Positions 1 to 7,665 of a stretch of DNA of 13,134 nucleotides are shown here, one piece after another. The first letter of the stretch is position 1. Each line of letters opens with the position of its first letter. A program made the position numbers and the translations under genes. The stretch is from contig WTCN01000150.1 of NCBI GenBank assembly GCA_013138555.1, positions 1-13,134 on the forward strand, given 5' to 3'. The notes beneath the pieces are model-generated. The model did not search any database, was not told the origin of the DNA, and saw only the letters and a list, made by a program, of their open reading frames with translations. The DNA comes from Methyloprofundus sp. (GTDB taxonomy: Bacteria > Pseudomonadota > Gammaproteobacteria > Methylococcales > Methylomonadaceae).

Positions 1-13
1 GGTATTGAGTCGG

Positions 14-1201
14 TTAGAAGGTAATAATCATATCCATAGCAAATTCAACCTGGTCATTGCCACGGTTGTTATTGAAGGCTTTTTCATCAGCCCAGTCATA
101 ACGCACTTCTGGACGTAGTTTTAACCAGCTTAGTGGGCTATAGTTTACGCCAAAAGAGGCGGCAAGATAATTGGCACCTATGGGGCCTACACGGTTAGCT
201 CCACCTTTATCGTTAAACCATTCTGCGCGTAGGCCAAAGCTTAATTTGTCGTTAATGTCATACATCACATATTGGTTGATACCAAACCAGTTGCCATCCT
301 GTTGACCCACTGAGTCTGCGCGGATTTGAGTACCAAAATCATGTTGGAATATATAATGAAAATTATCAGTAAAATCATGGGTTGCAACGATGCTGTACAT
401 CGTTCTATTGCTAGCCTCCGTATCACTTGTATCTCCGGATATTAGTTGCACCGTGACCGATGAAGCCTGGTCATTACTCGTCCAGCTACCGCCCCCTAGA
501 AAGCTCCAGGCTCCTGGGTTTTCTGTCATATTATCCCAGCCCATGACCGCTCCACCATTGACAGAGAAGTTGTCATTTATGTCGTAGCTAAACATCACGC
601 CTGTATGGGTAAAGGGTTCTGCATATAGCATGGTATAGGCATGTGAATAGAAAAAGTTGTCAGGTGCAGTGACGACTTCATAGCCAATAGTGGTATAGAA
701 ATGCCCAAGCTTGGCGGTAAGGCCGTTACCTAGCGGCGCGTAAACTTCTAAATAGAGTTGTGGAATGGCAATATCATAATAGTGATTATCAGTCCAGTCA
801 TCATCCCAGCCGGATGCCTGGGTAAACCTTGCGTCAGTACCATACATAAAATCAAAGCGTCCCCCAATATCCCAATGGCTTCCGCCAGAGTTGACTGCAC
901 GCTCAATATAAAAATTTAGCTCATTAAATAAAACTTCGTTGACACGATCATTAAATAAAATCGGGGCATTGGTCGTGCCACCATTTGTATTGCCTGTAAT
1001 ACCAGCTGATGCCCACATGCCGACTTCAAAGCCTGTATCTTGCATAAAAGATGTGTTATTGATACTAAAGCCAGTTAAGGATTCAATCATACCTGCATCA
1101 GATGATACCTCGGGGGCAGTATCATCAGCGAATACCTGAAAGCTTGCCAAAAGTACGGCACTACTTAAAAGGGTACGTTTGAATATTTTCTTTCTGTTCA
1201 T
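14..1201 (-). CDS. Outer-membrane beta-barrel porin (OmpL-like / BBP2-type)
   Basis: The 395-residue product starts with a typical Sec signal peptide: basic MNRKK, a hydrophobic stretch, and a probable cut after VFA at residue 25. The mature part has alternating aromatic/polar strands such as WDIGGRFDFMYG, LYLEVYAPLG and KLRPEVRYDW-like stretches, and ends in a terminal phenylalanine (MDMIITF), the usual beta-barrel assembly signal. It resembles the putative beta-barrel porin-2 (OmpL-like) family, so it should form a diffusion channel in the outer membrane; the substrate cannot be read from sequence. It is transcribed divergently from glnK-amtB and has its own sigma-54 promoter, which suggests a role in taking up ammonium or another nitrogen source. 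Only a weak AAGAA-like ribosome site precedes the ATG. Porin class is fairly sure, substrate is inference. Confidence 0.85.
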   Translation of the reverse strand: MNRKKIFKRTLLSSAVLLASFQVFADDTAPEVSSDAGMIESLTGFSINNTSFMQDTGFEVGMWASAGITGNTNGGTTNAPILFNDRVNEVLFNELNFYIERAVNSGGSHWDIGGRFDFMYGTDARFTQASGWDDDWTDNHYYDIAIPQLYLEVYAPLGNGLTAKLGHFYTTIGYEVVTAPDNFFYSHAYTMLYAEPFTHTGVMFSYDINDNFSVNGGAVMGWDNMTENPGAWSFLGGGSWTSNDQASSVTVQLISGDTSDTEASNRTMYSIVATHDFTDNFHYIFQHDFGTQIRADSVGQQDGNWFGINQYVMYDINDKLSFGLRAEWFNDKGGANRVGPIGANYLAASFGVNYSPLSWLKLRPEVRYDWADEKAFNNNRGNDQVEFAMDMIITF

Positions 1202-1356
1202 AATAATTCTTAAATTAATTAAAAGAGTCGTTATCTATGCATTACAGCAGATAAATAACCGAGAAGCTAAAGCTTTCATCTATAGCGAGTGAGTACATCA
1301 TCGTTAATCTGGCCTTGTCACTATAACTTGAGCTTTTTAGACTTAGCTTAAGGATA

Positions 1357-1372
1357 AGCATGTTGTGTGCCA
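1357..1372 (-). promoter_or_regulatory. Sigma-54 (-24/-12) promoter for the porin
   Basis: Read on the minus strand the site is TGGCACACAACATGCT. It has the invariant GG and GC with exactly 10 bases between them and a full TGGCAC -24 element. A start about 12 bases downstream would give a 5' leader of roughly 145 bases before the porin ATG at 1201. It points away from the glnK promoter. Confidence 0.72.
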
Positions 1373-1433
1373 AAGTATATGTTATTGTATGTAAAGTAAA
1401 AAAAAGTCAATCTATTTCGGTTTAATGTTTCTA

Positions 1434-1450
1434 TGTATCAAAGTGGTGCG
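1434..1450. promoter_or_regulatory. NtrC-like enhancer site A
   Basis: TGTATC-AAAGT-GGTGCG matches the NtrC consensus TGCACC-N5-GGTGCA at 9 of 12 specified positions, with a strong right half and a weaker left half. The centre (1442) lies about 97 bases upstream of the predicted porin start and about 116 upstream of the predicted glnK start. Assignment to NtrC is inference from consensus and context. Confidence 0.5.
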
Positions 1451-1464
1451 CTCGTTCTTTTTGG

Positions 1465-1481
1465 TGCGTTTTTGTGGTGCA
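1465..1481. promoter_or_regulatory. NtrC-like enhancer site B
   Basis: TGCGTT-TTTGT-GGTGCA matches the NtrC consensus at 9 of 12 positions, including a complete GGTGCA half. Its centre (1473) is 31 bp from that of site A, about three helical turns, so both sites face the same side of the DNA. A third TGGTGC copy at 1462-1467 overlaps it. Confidence 0.52.
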
Positions 1482-1531
1482 GTTGGAGAAAGGGGATTTA
1501 TCAAGAACTTTAAAAACAATGACTTAAATGT

Positions 1532-1547
1532 TGGCATATAGTGTGCT
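1532..1547 (+). promoter_or_regulatory. Sigma-54 (-24/-12) promoter for glnK-amtB
   Basis: TGGCATATAGTGTGCT has the invariant GG-N10-GC layout of sigma-54 promoters. The predicted start near 1558 leaves a leader of about 28 bases before the glnK ATG. This fits the usual NtrC/sigma-54 control of glnK-amtB operons under nitrogen limitation. Confidence 0.75.
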
Positions 1548-1585
1548 TACTAACACTGTGAACTTCTTAGATAATGGAGACTTAA

Positions 1586-1924
1586 ATGAAATTGATTACA
1601 GCAATTGTTAAACCTTTTAAATTGGATGATGTGCGTGAAGCTTTGTCAGATATAGGTTTAGCTGGTGTTACAGTAACAGAAGTAAAGGGCTTTGGTCGTC
1701 AAAAAGGACACACGGAGCTTTATCGTGGTGCAGAGTATGTTGTCGATTTTTTACCTAAAGCAAAAATTGAAGCTGCAGTGTCTGATGATTTAGTTGACCA
1801 GGCATTAGAAGCGATTACTAATGCCGCTAATACGGGGAAAATTGGTGATGGGAAAATCTTTGTCACTAATTTAGAACAGGTCATTCGTATTCGTACTGGC
1901 GAAACTGGAAATGAAGCGATATAA
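1586..1924 (+). CDS. glnK: Nitrogen regulatory protein PII (GlnK)
   Basis: This 112-residue protein is a full-length PII trimer subunit. It senses 2-oxoglutarate and ATP/ADP and gates the ammonium channel by binding AmtB. The T-loop carries Tyr51 in the RGAEYVVDF context, the uridylylation site for GlnD. The B-loop is G84-KIGDGK90, the nucleotide-binding segment, and the C-loop has R101 and R103. A GGAG ribosome site at 1576-1579 lies 6 bases before the ATG. amtB follows after 27 bases, so the pair is one operon. The direct linkage to amtB favours GlnK over GlnB. The sigma-54 promoter upstream indicates induction by nitrogen starvation. Confidence 0.97.
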   Translation: MKLITAIVKPFKLDDVREALSDIGLAGVTVTEVKGFGRQKGHTELYRGAEYVVDFLPKAKIEAAVSDDLVDQALEAITNAANTGKIGDGKIFVTNLEQVIRIRTGETGNEAI

Positions 1925-1951
1925 CAACAATAAGACAGTGAGGTAATATAA

Positions 1952-3211
1952 ATGGAACACGTGGATAAGCTAATTGAATTAAGTTATGCATTAGATACGT
2001 TTTATTTCTTAATCAGTGGTGCTTTTGTGATGTGGATGGCAGCTGGATTTGCCATGCTGGAAGCAGGTCTGGTAAGAGCGAAAAACACCACCGAGATTTT
2101 AACCAAGAATGTCGCGCTATTTGCCATAGCCTGTACGATGTATATGTTATGTGGTTACAATTTCATGTATCCGGCAGAAGCAGTTAATAGTATCTGGCCG
2201 GGTATGGGTTTCTTGCTAAGTGCAGATCATACTGCTGCAGATGTTTTAAAAAGTAATGGCGACACCTATTACTCAAAAATGGCCGATTTCTTTTTTCAGG
2301 TGGTCTTCGTCGCAACAGCAATGTCTATTGTTTCAGGTGCGGTAGCTGAACGTATGAAATTATGGGCATTTTTAGCCTTCTCAGTGGTCATGACAGGATT
2401 TATATATCCGATTCAGGGTTACTGGAAATGGGGCGCAGGTTTTCTTGATCAACTAGGCTTTTTAGATTTCGCAGGGTCTGGCGTTGTGCACTTATGTGGT
2501 GCAACAGCTGCATTAGCGGGCGTAATATTATTGGGCGCACGTAAAGGTAAATATGGACCTAATGGTGAAATTCATCCGATTCCCGGTTGTAACATGCCTT
2601 TAGCAACATTGGGTATGTTTATTTTATGGATGGGCTGGTTTGGTTTCAATGGGGGCTCCGAGCTTAAAATTACTGATATTGGTGAGGCAAATGCGGTTGC
2701 CATGGTTTTTGTTAATACCAATGCTGCGGCAGCAGGTGGTGTTATTTCTGCACTATTTACAGCGCATCTTTTATTTGGCAAAGCTGACTTATCAATGACA
2801 TTAAATGGTGCATTAGCAGGTCTGGTTGCGATTACTGCCGAGCCATTAACACCAACCCCTCTTTTAGCAGCAATTGTGGGTGCTATCGCAGGTGTTCTGG
2901 TTGTTTTCTCAATTATTGGCCTGGATAAACTGAAGATTGATGATCCGGTTGGTGCTATATCAGTGCATGGTGTTGTAGGGATCTGGGGTTTATTAGCAGT
3001 CTGTCTGTCAAATGATGAAGCTACTTTAGTTGCACAGCTGACCGGTATTGCAACAATTTTCGGTTTTGTCTTCGTAACAAGCCTGATAACCTGGTCTATT
3101 ATCAAAGTTATTATAGGTATTCGTGTGACTGAAGAAGAAGAGTATCAAGGTGTAGATTATTCAGAGTGTGGAATGGAAGCATACCCTGAATTTACTAACT
3201 CTGGTAAGTAA
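1952..3211 (+). CDS. amtB: Ammonium transporter (Amt/MEP/Rh family)
   Basis: The product is a 419-residue inner-membrane ammonium channel with about 11 hydrophobic helices. The twin pore histidines are visible as H180 (SGVVHL) and H339 (ISVHGVVGIWG), D172 sits in the LDFAG motif, and the outer phenylalanine gate corresponds to F119, three residues after FQ (115-116). The cytoplasmic tail (EEEEYQGVDYSECGMEAYPEF region, 394-414) matches the family's conserved end, which transmits GlnK binding. Unlike E. coli AmtB there is no cleavable signal peptide: the first helix begins almost at once, as in many Amt proteins. GAGG at 1940-1943 is 8 bases before the ATG. It is translated downstream of glnK in the same operon. 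Confidence 0.96.
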   Translation: MEHVDKLIELSYALDTFYFLISGAFVMWMAAGFAMLEAGLVRAKNTTEILTKNVALFAIACTMYMLCGYNFMYPAEAVNSIWPGMGFLLSADHTAADVLKSNGDTYYSKMADFFFQVVFVATAMSIVSGAVAERMKLWAFLAFSVVMTGFIYPIQGYWKWGAGFLDQLGFLDFAGSGVVHLCGATAALAGVILLGARKGKYGPNGEIHPIPGCNMPLATLGMFILWMGWFGFNGGSELKITDIGEANAVAMVFVNTNAAAAGGVISALFTAHLLFGKADLSMTLNGALAGLVAITAEPLTPTPLLAAIVGAIAGVLVVFSIIGLDKLKIDDPVGAISVHGVVGIWGLLAVCLSNDEATLVAQLTGIATIFGFVFVTSLITWSIIKVIIGIRVTEEEEYQGVDYSECGMEAYPEFTNSGK

Positions 3212-3282
3212 TAGTTGATTATTATTCATAAGCCAGAGATAGAGTATGGTTGTTTAGTCTGCAAGATTATAGCGGGTTAAAG

Positions 3283-3303
3283 CAATACATTCTGAATGTA
3301 TTG
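3283..3303 (+). terminator. Possible terminator/palindrome downstream of amtB
   Basis: A perfect 21-base palindrome (CAATACATTC-T-GAATGTATTG) lies 72 bases after the amtB stop and is followed by TATATTT. The stem is AT-rich and the U tract is poor, so it may be a weak terminator or simply a palindrome. Confidence 0.3.
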
Positions 3304-3329
3304 TATATTTGCAAGGGATTGCCTGGTTT

Positions 3330-3394
3330 GATGTGGTTACTCTATATTAGGAGTTAAACTTTAGTTTTTGTGTCCTAAATAGTGTAACCACATC
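3330..3394. repeat. Imperfect inverted repeat of about 22 bp
   Basis: The left arm 3330-3352 (GATGTGGTTAC then TCTATATTAGGA) is complementary to the right arm 3373-3394 apart from one mismatch and one bulge, with a 20-base loop. The right arm lies inside the possible transposase remnant at 3347-3571, so the left arm could be an inverted partial copy of that sequence. No U tract follows. Confidence 0.6.
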
Positions 3395-3571
3395 ATACAT
3401 CATAGCTAAATGTATCAATTCCATTGGGCTTTTAATTTTACGAACACGAAGAAAAGCTTTGCTTTCTACTGCTGTTTGCTCATAATCTAGTGGTTATTTT
3501 TCAAATAACCCTTCATATAGTTTGTTCCTCTGATAGGCTCGGTAACATTGTTTCTTCTTGATAAAAGGAAT
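3347..3571 (-). pseudogene. Possible IS4-like transposase remnant
   Basis: On the minus strand one frame reads a stretch containing YEGLFEK, an in-frame TAA at 3494-3496, then DYEQTAVESKAFLRVR, KIKSPMELIHLAMMYDVV and a final stop at 3347-3349. The part after the internal stop resembles the N-terminal region of IS4-type transposases, where a 'single-residue-rich ALxRRRxIxxxxxLLRLALxY' pattern is common. The rest of any transposase is absent. The match is from memory of the family pattern and is tentative; it could also be an unrelated decayed gene. Confidence 0.35.
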
Positions 3572-3622
3572 ATTTTTATAAAAAAATCAATTTAAATCAA
3601 TATCATGAACTCTTAAATTGGC

Positions 3623-3655
3623 ACATATAACCCATCTGGGTCATATGTTTTTTTT
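3623..3655 (+). terminator. Rho-independent terminator
   Basis: ACATAT-A-ACCC-ATCT-GGGT-C-ATATGT folds into a hairpin with one internal A/C mismatch and runs straight into eight T residues (3648-3655). It is oriented for plus-strand transcripts. It lies about 410 bases beyond amtB with no intact gene between, so it may end read-through from amtB or from a lost gene. Confidence 0.6.
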
Positions 3656-3730
3656 ATATTTATGGTATAAACCTAGTCAAGGTTAGAGTTTCTTTGGAGA
3701 AGAATAGATCCGTTATTTGGTTTTACTAAA

Positions 3731-3887
3731 ACTCGATGTTCAAGTTTTCGATTATATCTGGCTTGTAAAATGCGATAATTCAGACGTTATTTTCATAATC
3801 CATTGATTTATAAAGAAGTTGTGTTTAGTATGTAATAATATAATTTCAAATAAAATCAACAAGTTACAAAAAACTTGAACATCGAGT
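3731..3887. mobile_element. MITE copy 1 (157 bp, no ORF)
   Basis: The element begins ACTCGATGTTCAAGTTTT and ends with the exact reverse complement, giving 18-bp terminal inverted repeats. It is flanked on both sides by AAA (3728-3730 and 3888-3890), consistent with a 3-bp target duplication. A second copy of identical length at 8418-8574 differs at one position that I could see (GTTATTTTC versus GTTACTTTC). It has no coding capacity, so it would need a transposase in trans. The matching transposase is not in the window. Copy 1 sits in the gap between amtB and the large secreted protein. Confidence 0.88.
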
Positions 3888-3994
3888 AAAAAGTCTATGA
3901 TTATATGCTTTGGCTATTGTTAATATAATCGAATTTAGACCTAGTTTGAACAAAAAAAGAACTCCAAAATTTAGATTTTATTTTACTCTGACCT

Positions 3995-4026
3995 CACTAA
4001 ACCTCTATTTTCAATAGAGGGTAGTG
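3995..4026 (+). promoter_or_regulatory. Hairpin in the leader of the 4072 gene
   Basis: CACTA-AA-CCTCTATT-TTC-AATAGAGG-G-TAGTG forms an extended stem of 5 plus 8 pairs with a small internal bulge, ending 45 bases before the start codon. It is followed by two copies of GATATATC (4026-4033 and 4041-4048) that can pair with each other. There is no T tract, so it may be an mRNA-stabilising or regulatory structure rather than a terminator. Confidence 0.5.
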
Positions 4027-4071
4027 ATATATCTATTGATGATATATCTTTTAAAGTAAGGAGTAGAAAAA

Positions 4072-7000
4072 ATGTCAAAAAGAATTAGCAAAACGAGATT
4101 ATCGGCTGTTGCTTTCATGCTTTGTGCGGGAGGTTGGCATATTACCTTAGCCCAACAACCTACGCCCGCAGGCGATCCTGAATCAATGCGCAGCTACCCT
4201 AATGACGCAACCCCCTATTTGCGAGGAGTTTTACCTGAAGATTTTACACCGGGAGGGAAGCCTGCAATACCCCCCGGCCGACTTATTGCACCCAAAAAAA
4301 TGCCCGAAGTTCCAGCGAAAAAACCGGAAAAAGGCTCGGAAACTCAAAGTGGAGGTAATGTATCGCTATCAGGTGCGGATATTTTGTCTGGAGCAGGCTT
4401 ACCGGATGCAGCAATCTTGATAGTCGACACGGTGGTAAGCAATACCAACGTGAATTTAACTAACACAGAAACAGCAAACGATGGCGAGACATCTATTGCC
4501 ATCAATCCACTCAACCCGAATGAGATCGTTATTTCTGCCTTTTCCGGTGGTTGGGGTGGAGGTGTCAATAATGCAATAATCTACCACTCGTTGGATGGCG
4601 GGTTAACCTGGTCACAACAAGGGATGCCGCCTCCAGTTGGTATTCCGGTTACCGGGCCTAATGACTGGACCTTCGATTATGGCCGCAACAACCAGCTGTC
4701 GAGTACCGTCCTTAACAATAGTGATGTTATTTCCGTCACTACGACAAACCCGGCCAATATCCCATCCTGGTTATGGAATAACATTGGTGTCCCCCTTGTT
4801 ACTGAAATCACCAATATAAATACGGCTTCTAGTATCGGCATCTCAGATCAACCTTGGTTACTTGTAAATCCTGATCCAGCCACTCCAATCCAAGATAATG
4901 TTTATGTTGCGTATGACGATTTTAGTGGAGCACCAGATATGCAAGTGGCTGTCTCACTTGGCCAGAACCCACCGGATTTTACCCGTGATGTCAGGGTTGG
5001 ACTATCAACCGGAGGCGTGAATCCCGGATTACGTATGGCGAAAGACCCTCGAACGGGCTTTGTTTATGCCTTGTGGCAGCAATGCGTGGGGAATTGCGGA
5101 GGTACTCCAAAAACTATTGACTTTTATTTGAACCGCTCCGTGGATGGTGGTAATACCTGGATACTAAATGGTTCTGTTAACGGTATTATCGTCGCGACTG
5201 GTGACAGCGTGCAGCCACAACCAAAATTCGGTACGGTGAATGCGCTGCTGGGCGGTATTAACCATGCAGCAGTTGACCCTAACACCGGTACGCTCTATTA
5301 CGTCTATGGTGACCGGGATAATAGCTCTGGTGTACAACGGCTGGCGGTTAGAAGGGTAACCAGTAATGGCGATCTCCTTAACACTGTCAGTGTCAGCGCG
5401 CCAGATTGGGTTTCACCTGATTTAAATGATGCCGCGCTGCCTGCATCCGCCGTGGTAGATGACGGAACCCTAGGCATAAACTATTACACCCACGATGGCT
5501 TTTCCTCAGATGGTTTTCCAATCTTTACAAACTGGTTAGCGCTGAGTGACGATCAAGGCACCATATTTACCCAGCATCGTTTGCTAACATCCTTGTCTCC
5601 TGCAATAGATAGCGGTGCTCCTCGTCAAAGGGTGCTGGGTGACTATATGCAAATGAAGACGATTGGCAATTGTTTTTATGGGGCTTTTACCGGAAACGGT
5701 GCGCCGTTTGGAAGACCTATTTCCAACCATGACCCCATTTTTTTCAAGACCTGTCTTGGACCACAAGTACAGGTTAATCAGTCATTGACTGTACCTGAAG
5801 CATGTGTAGGCAGCGTTAACACGGCAACGCTTGATATTTGCAACGCCGGCTTGGAAACGCTGGTCCTTTCTGCCGTTAACAGTGACAACCCTTTGTTTTC
5901 AGTGACGCCAAAAACTGGTGGTTTTCCCGTTAACATTAGTCCTGATGCGTGTTTTCCCTTTGAGGTGAACTTTTCGCCTGTAATAATTGGCGATGCAGGT
6001 GATAAAACAGCAGTGCTGACTCTTGTAAGTAATGACCCTATGTTCCCCGAAACAAACGTTTCGGTGTCGAGTACTGGGGAATTACCGCAAATGACAGCAA
6101 CGCTACAGAGCGATGGAGTCTTTGGCGATGTCACTGTGGGTACTTCCAAACTTCTTAATCTGGAAGTATTGAATCAGAGCAATGTCTGTGATTTATCAGT
6201 AAATAATCTTGCGCGAACAGTCGGAGACGCTGATTTCACATTTGCTGGTCTGGCAAATAGCTTGACTTTCCCTGTAATATTGCAGCCTGGCTCCAATGTG
6301 GATTTGCCGCTTGAGTTCACGCCTAGCAATTTTGGACCCAAAGCAGCTACCTTCTCATTGACAACCAATGATCCGGATGACTCGCCGACTTTATTTAACG
6401 TAAATGGCAACTCACCATCACCTGAAATTACAGTATCGGGTGATTTGGGGTTTGGTCAGGTTTGCGCGACAGAAATTAGCGAACGCACGGTCCAGATCTG
6501 TAATGTAGGTGTGTTAAATACCTTGCAAGTCGATGCAAGTCTAGTCGGCGCAGGGTGTGGCGATTTTGAGATAGTCGGTAATCCTTTTCCTGCAGATGTC
6601 AGTCATGATTTTTGTATAGACTTAACAGTGAAATATACACCTACCGGTGTCGGAGATCATAACGCCTGTGATCTGCAAATAACCAGCAATGACCCAGATG
6701 AAGGCGTTATTGATATTGCCTTATCAGGTAGCACTCCTGCACCGGATATTGACGTTGCAATGAATCAAACGTTTCCGGCAACAGTAGTTCAAAGCATTGG
6801 CGCTTGTGATTCTAAACGGGCCTTCCCAGTGCAAAATAACGGTTCTTGTCCTTTGACTATTACCGATATTACTATCACCGACAACACTGCTGAGTATAGT
6901 CTCGAAGCACTGCCTTCATTTCCAATTATCCTTAGTTCGGGTGAGTTAGCTGGCGATGGTGATCTGAGAGTGGTTTTTGCTCCGGAGGCTCTTGCATATC

Positions 7001-7440
7001 AATCTACTGGTGAGATTTCTGTCACCTATGAAACCGACCCAATTACCGGTGATACAGCTATTGAAAGCCGACAACTATGCGGTGAGGCGGTTAATACTGG
7101 TGCTCGTGTGCTAGTCACTCATGATGGCATACCTCTGAATAATGTGAAGAAAGTCCATTTACAGAGAGTAAATGCCAATAGAAACGACAAACCTAACGGA
7201 AAAGTTGACTCCCTCGATAATGCTAGGAATGTTGGATTAACAACAGTGGCAGCTTCTAGCTCCTGTCCTGAGATTAATTTCCACACCGAATATGGTGCCT
7301 ACGGCAATCCTGTTCAGTTGTTACCGGGATCGTATTTGGTAACTGTACAGGCGGTAATTAATGGTAAGCCTACGTCAAAAACGGCTAGTTTTGATGTCAG
7401 TACTTGTGATTTCAATCCTTCAGTAGTTGTTAACTTCTAA
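4072..7440 (+). CDS. Large secreted Asp-box protein with choice-of-anchor-D Ig modules
   Basis: This 1122-residue protein has a signal peptide (KR-rich start, cleavage near TLA-QQ at 27-28), a proline/lysine-rich linker (about 63-90), then a beta-propeller-like region (about 120-560). That region carries two clear sialidase Asp-boxes, SLDGGLTW (173-180) and SVDGGNTW (356-363), and a degenerate SDDQGTIF (492-499). From about 570 to 1005 come roughly four Ig-like modules of 105-115 residues with recurring NDP motifs (N654, N766, N873 and a degenerate ETDP near 987) and cysteine pairs spaced 12 apart (C578/C590, C798/C810), typical of choice-of-anchor-D/ASH-type repeats. A distinct domain closes the protein (about 1008-1122). 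No membrane anchor or sorting signal is evident. AAGGAG lies 8 bases before the ATG. Sialidase catalytic residues are not recognised, so enzymatic activity should not be assumed; an adhesive or surface role is only a guess. Confidence 0.88.
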   Translation: MSKRISKTRLSAVAFMLCAGGWHITLAQQPTPAGDPESMRSYPNDATPYLRGVLPEDFTPGGKPAIPPGRLIAPKKMPEVPAKKPEKGSETQSGGNVSLSGADILSGAGLPDAAILIVDTVVSNTNVNLTNTETANDGETSIAINPLNPNEIVISAFSGGWGGGVNNAIIYHSLDGGLTWSQQGMPPPVGIPVTGPNDWTFDYGRNNQLSSTVLNNSDVISVTTTNPANIPSWLWNNIGVPLVTEITNINTASSIGISDQPWLLVNPDPATPIQDNVYVAYDDFSGAPDMQVAVSLGQNPPDFTRDVRVGLSTGGVNPGLRMAKDPRTGFVYALWQQCVGNCGGTPKTIDFYLNRSVDGGNTWILNGSVNGIIVATGDSVQPQPKFGTVNALLGGINHAAVDPNTGTLYYVYGDRDNSSGVQRLAVRRVTSNGDLLNTVSVSAPDWVSPDLNDAALPASAVVDDGTLGINYYTHDGFSSDGFPIFTNWLALSDDQGTIFTQHRLLTSLSPAIDSGAPRQRVLGDYMQMKTIGNCFYGAFTGNGAPFGRPISNHDPIFFKTCLGPQVQVNQSLTVPEACVGSVNTATLDICNAGLETLVLSAVNSDNPLFSVTPKTGGFPVNISPDACFPFEVNFSPVIIGDAGDKTAVLTLVSNDPMFPETNVSVSSTGELPQMTATLQSDGVFGDVTVGTSKLLNLEVLNQSNVCDLSVNNLARTVGDADFTFAGLANSLTFPVILQPGSNVDLPLEFTPSNFGPKAATFSLTTNDPDDSPTLFNVNGNSPSPEITVSGDLGFGQVCATEISERTVQICNVGVLNTLQVDASLVGAGCGDFEIVGNPFPADVSHDFCIDLTVKYTPTGVGDHNACDLQITSNDPDEGVIDIALSGSTPAPDIDVAMNQTFPATVVQSIGACDSKRAFPVQNNGSCPLTITDITITDNTAEYSLEALPSFPIILSSGELAGDGDLRVVFAPEALAYQSTGEISVTYETDPITGDTAIESRQLCGEAVNTGARVLVTHDGIPLNNVKKVHLQRVNANRNDKPNGKVDSLDNARNVGLTTVAASSSCPEINFHTEYGAYGNPVQLLPGSYLVTVQAVINGKPTSKTASFDVSTCDFNPSVVVNF

Positions 7441-7457
7441 GTTTTATTCTTTAAACA

Positions 7458-7498
7458 AAGTGATCCCGGCATATATGCTGGGATCACTTCTTCCTTTT
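7458..7498 (+). terminator. Terminator of the large secreted-protein gene
   Basis: AAGTGATCCC and GGGATCACTT pair perfectly over 10 bp (7458-7467 and 7480-7489), with GCATATATGC inside extending the stem, followed by CTTCCTTTT. It begins 17 bases after the stop codon. Confidence 0.75.
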
Positions 7499-7520
7499 AA
7501 TAATAAACCCCGTCCCCTAA

Positions 7521-7665
7521 TGTAGTGGTCAAGTAAATTCGTACATAACGATCGGTTTTTTTAAGCGGCTTTTTTCTCCGCCTGGATTGGTGTTAAATAG
7601 TCGTTATAACTATGTACACGGAAACTATTGTAATACTTGATGTATTGCATAATATCTTTCTCTAC
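7521..7665 (-). pseudogene. IS3-family orfB 3' remnant with terminal end
   Basis: On the minus strand 7665-7561 encodes VEKDIMQYIKYYNSFR followed by VHSYNDYLTPIQAEKKAA and a stop. This is the characteristic C-terminus of IS3-family OrfB integrase/transposases (YYN-R-H---L-P---). The bases from 7521 (TGTAGTGGTCAAGTAAATTC) have the TG-start expected of an IS3 terminal inverted repeat. Only the last 34 codons remain; the upstream codon is a stop (7666-7668), and the sequence changes there into an IS1595-like tail running the opposite way. Confidence 0.75.

Noticed and set aside
2572..3105. Long open frame antisense to amtB (177 codons)
   Set aside because: It lies entirely inside the strongly conserved amtB coding sequence and its translation has no recognisable family features.
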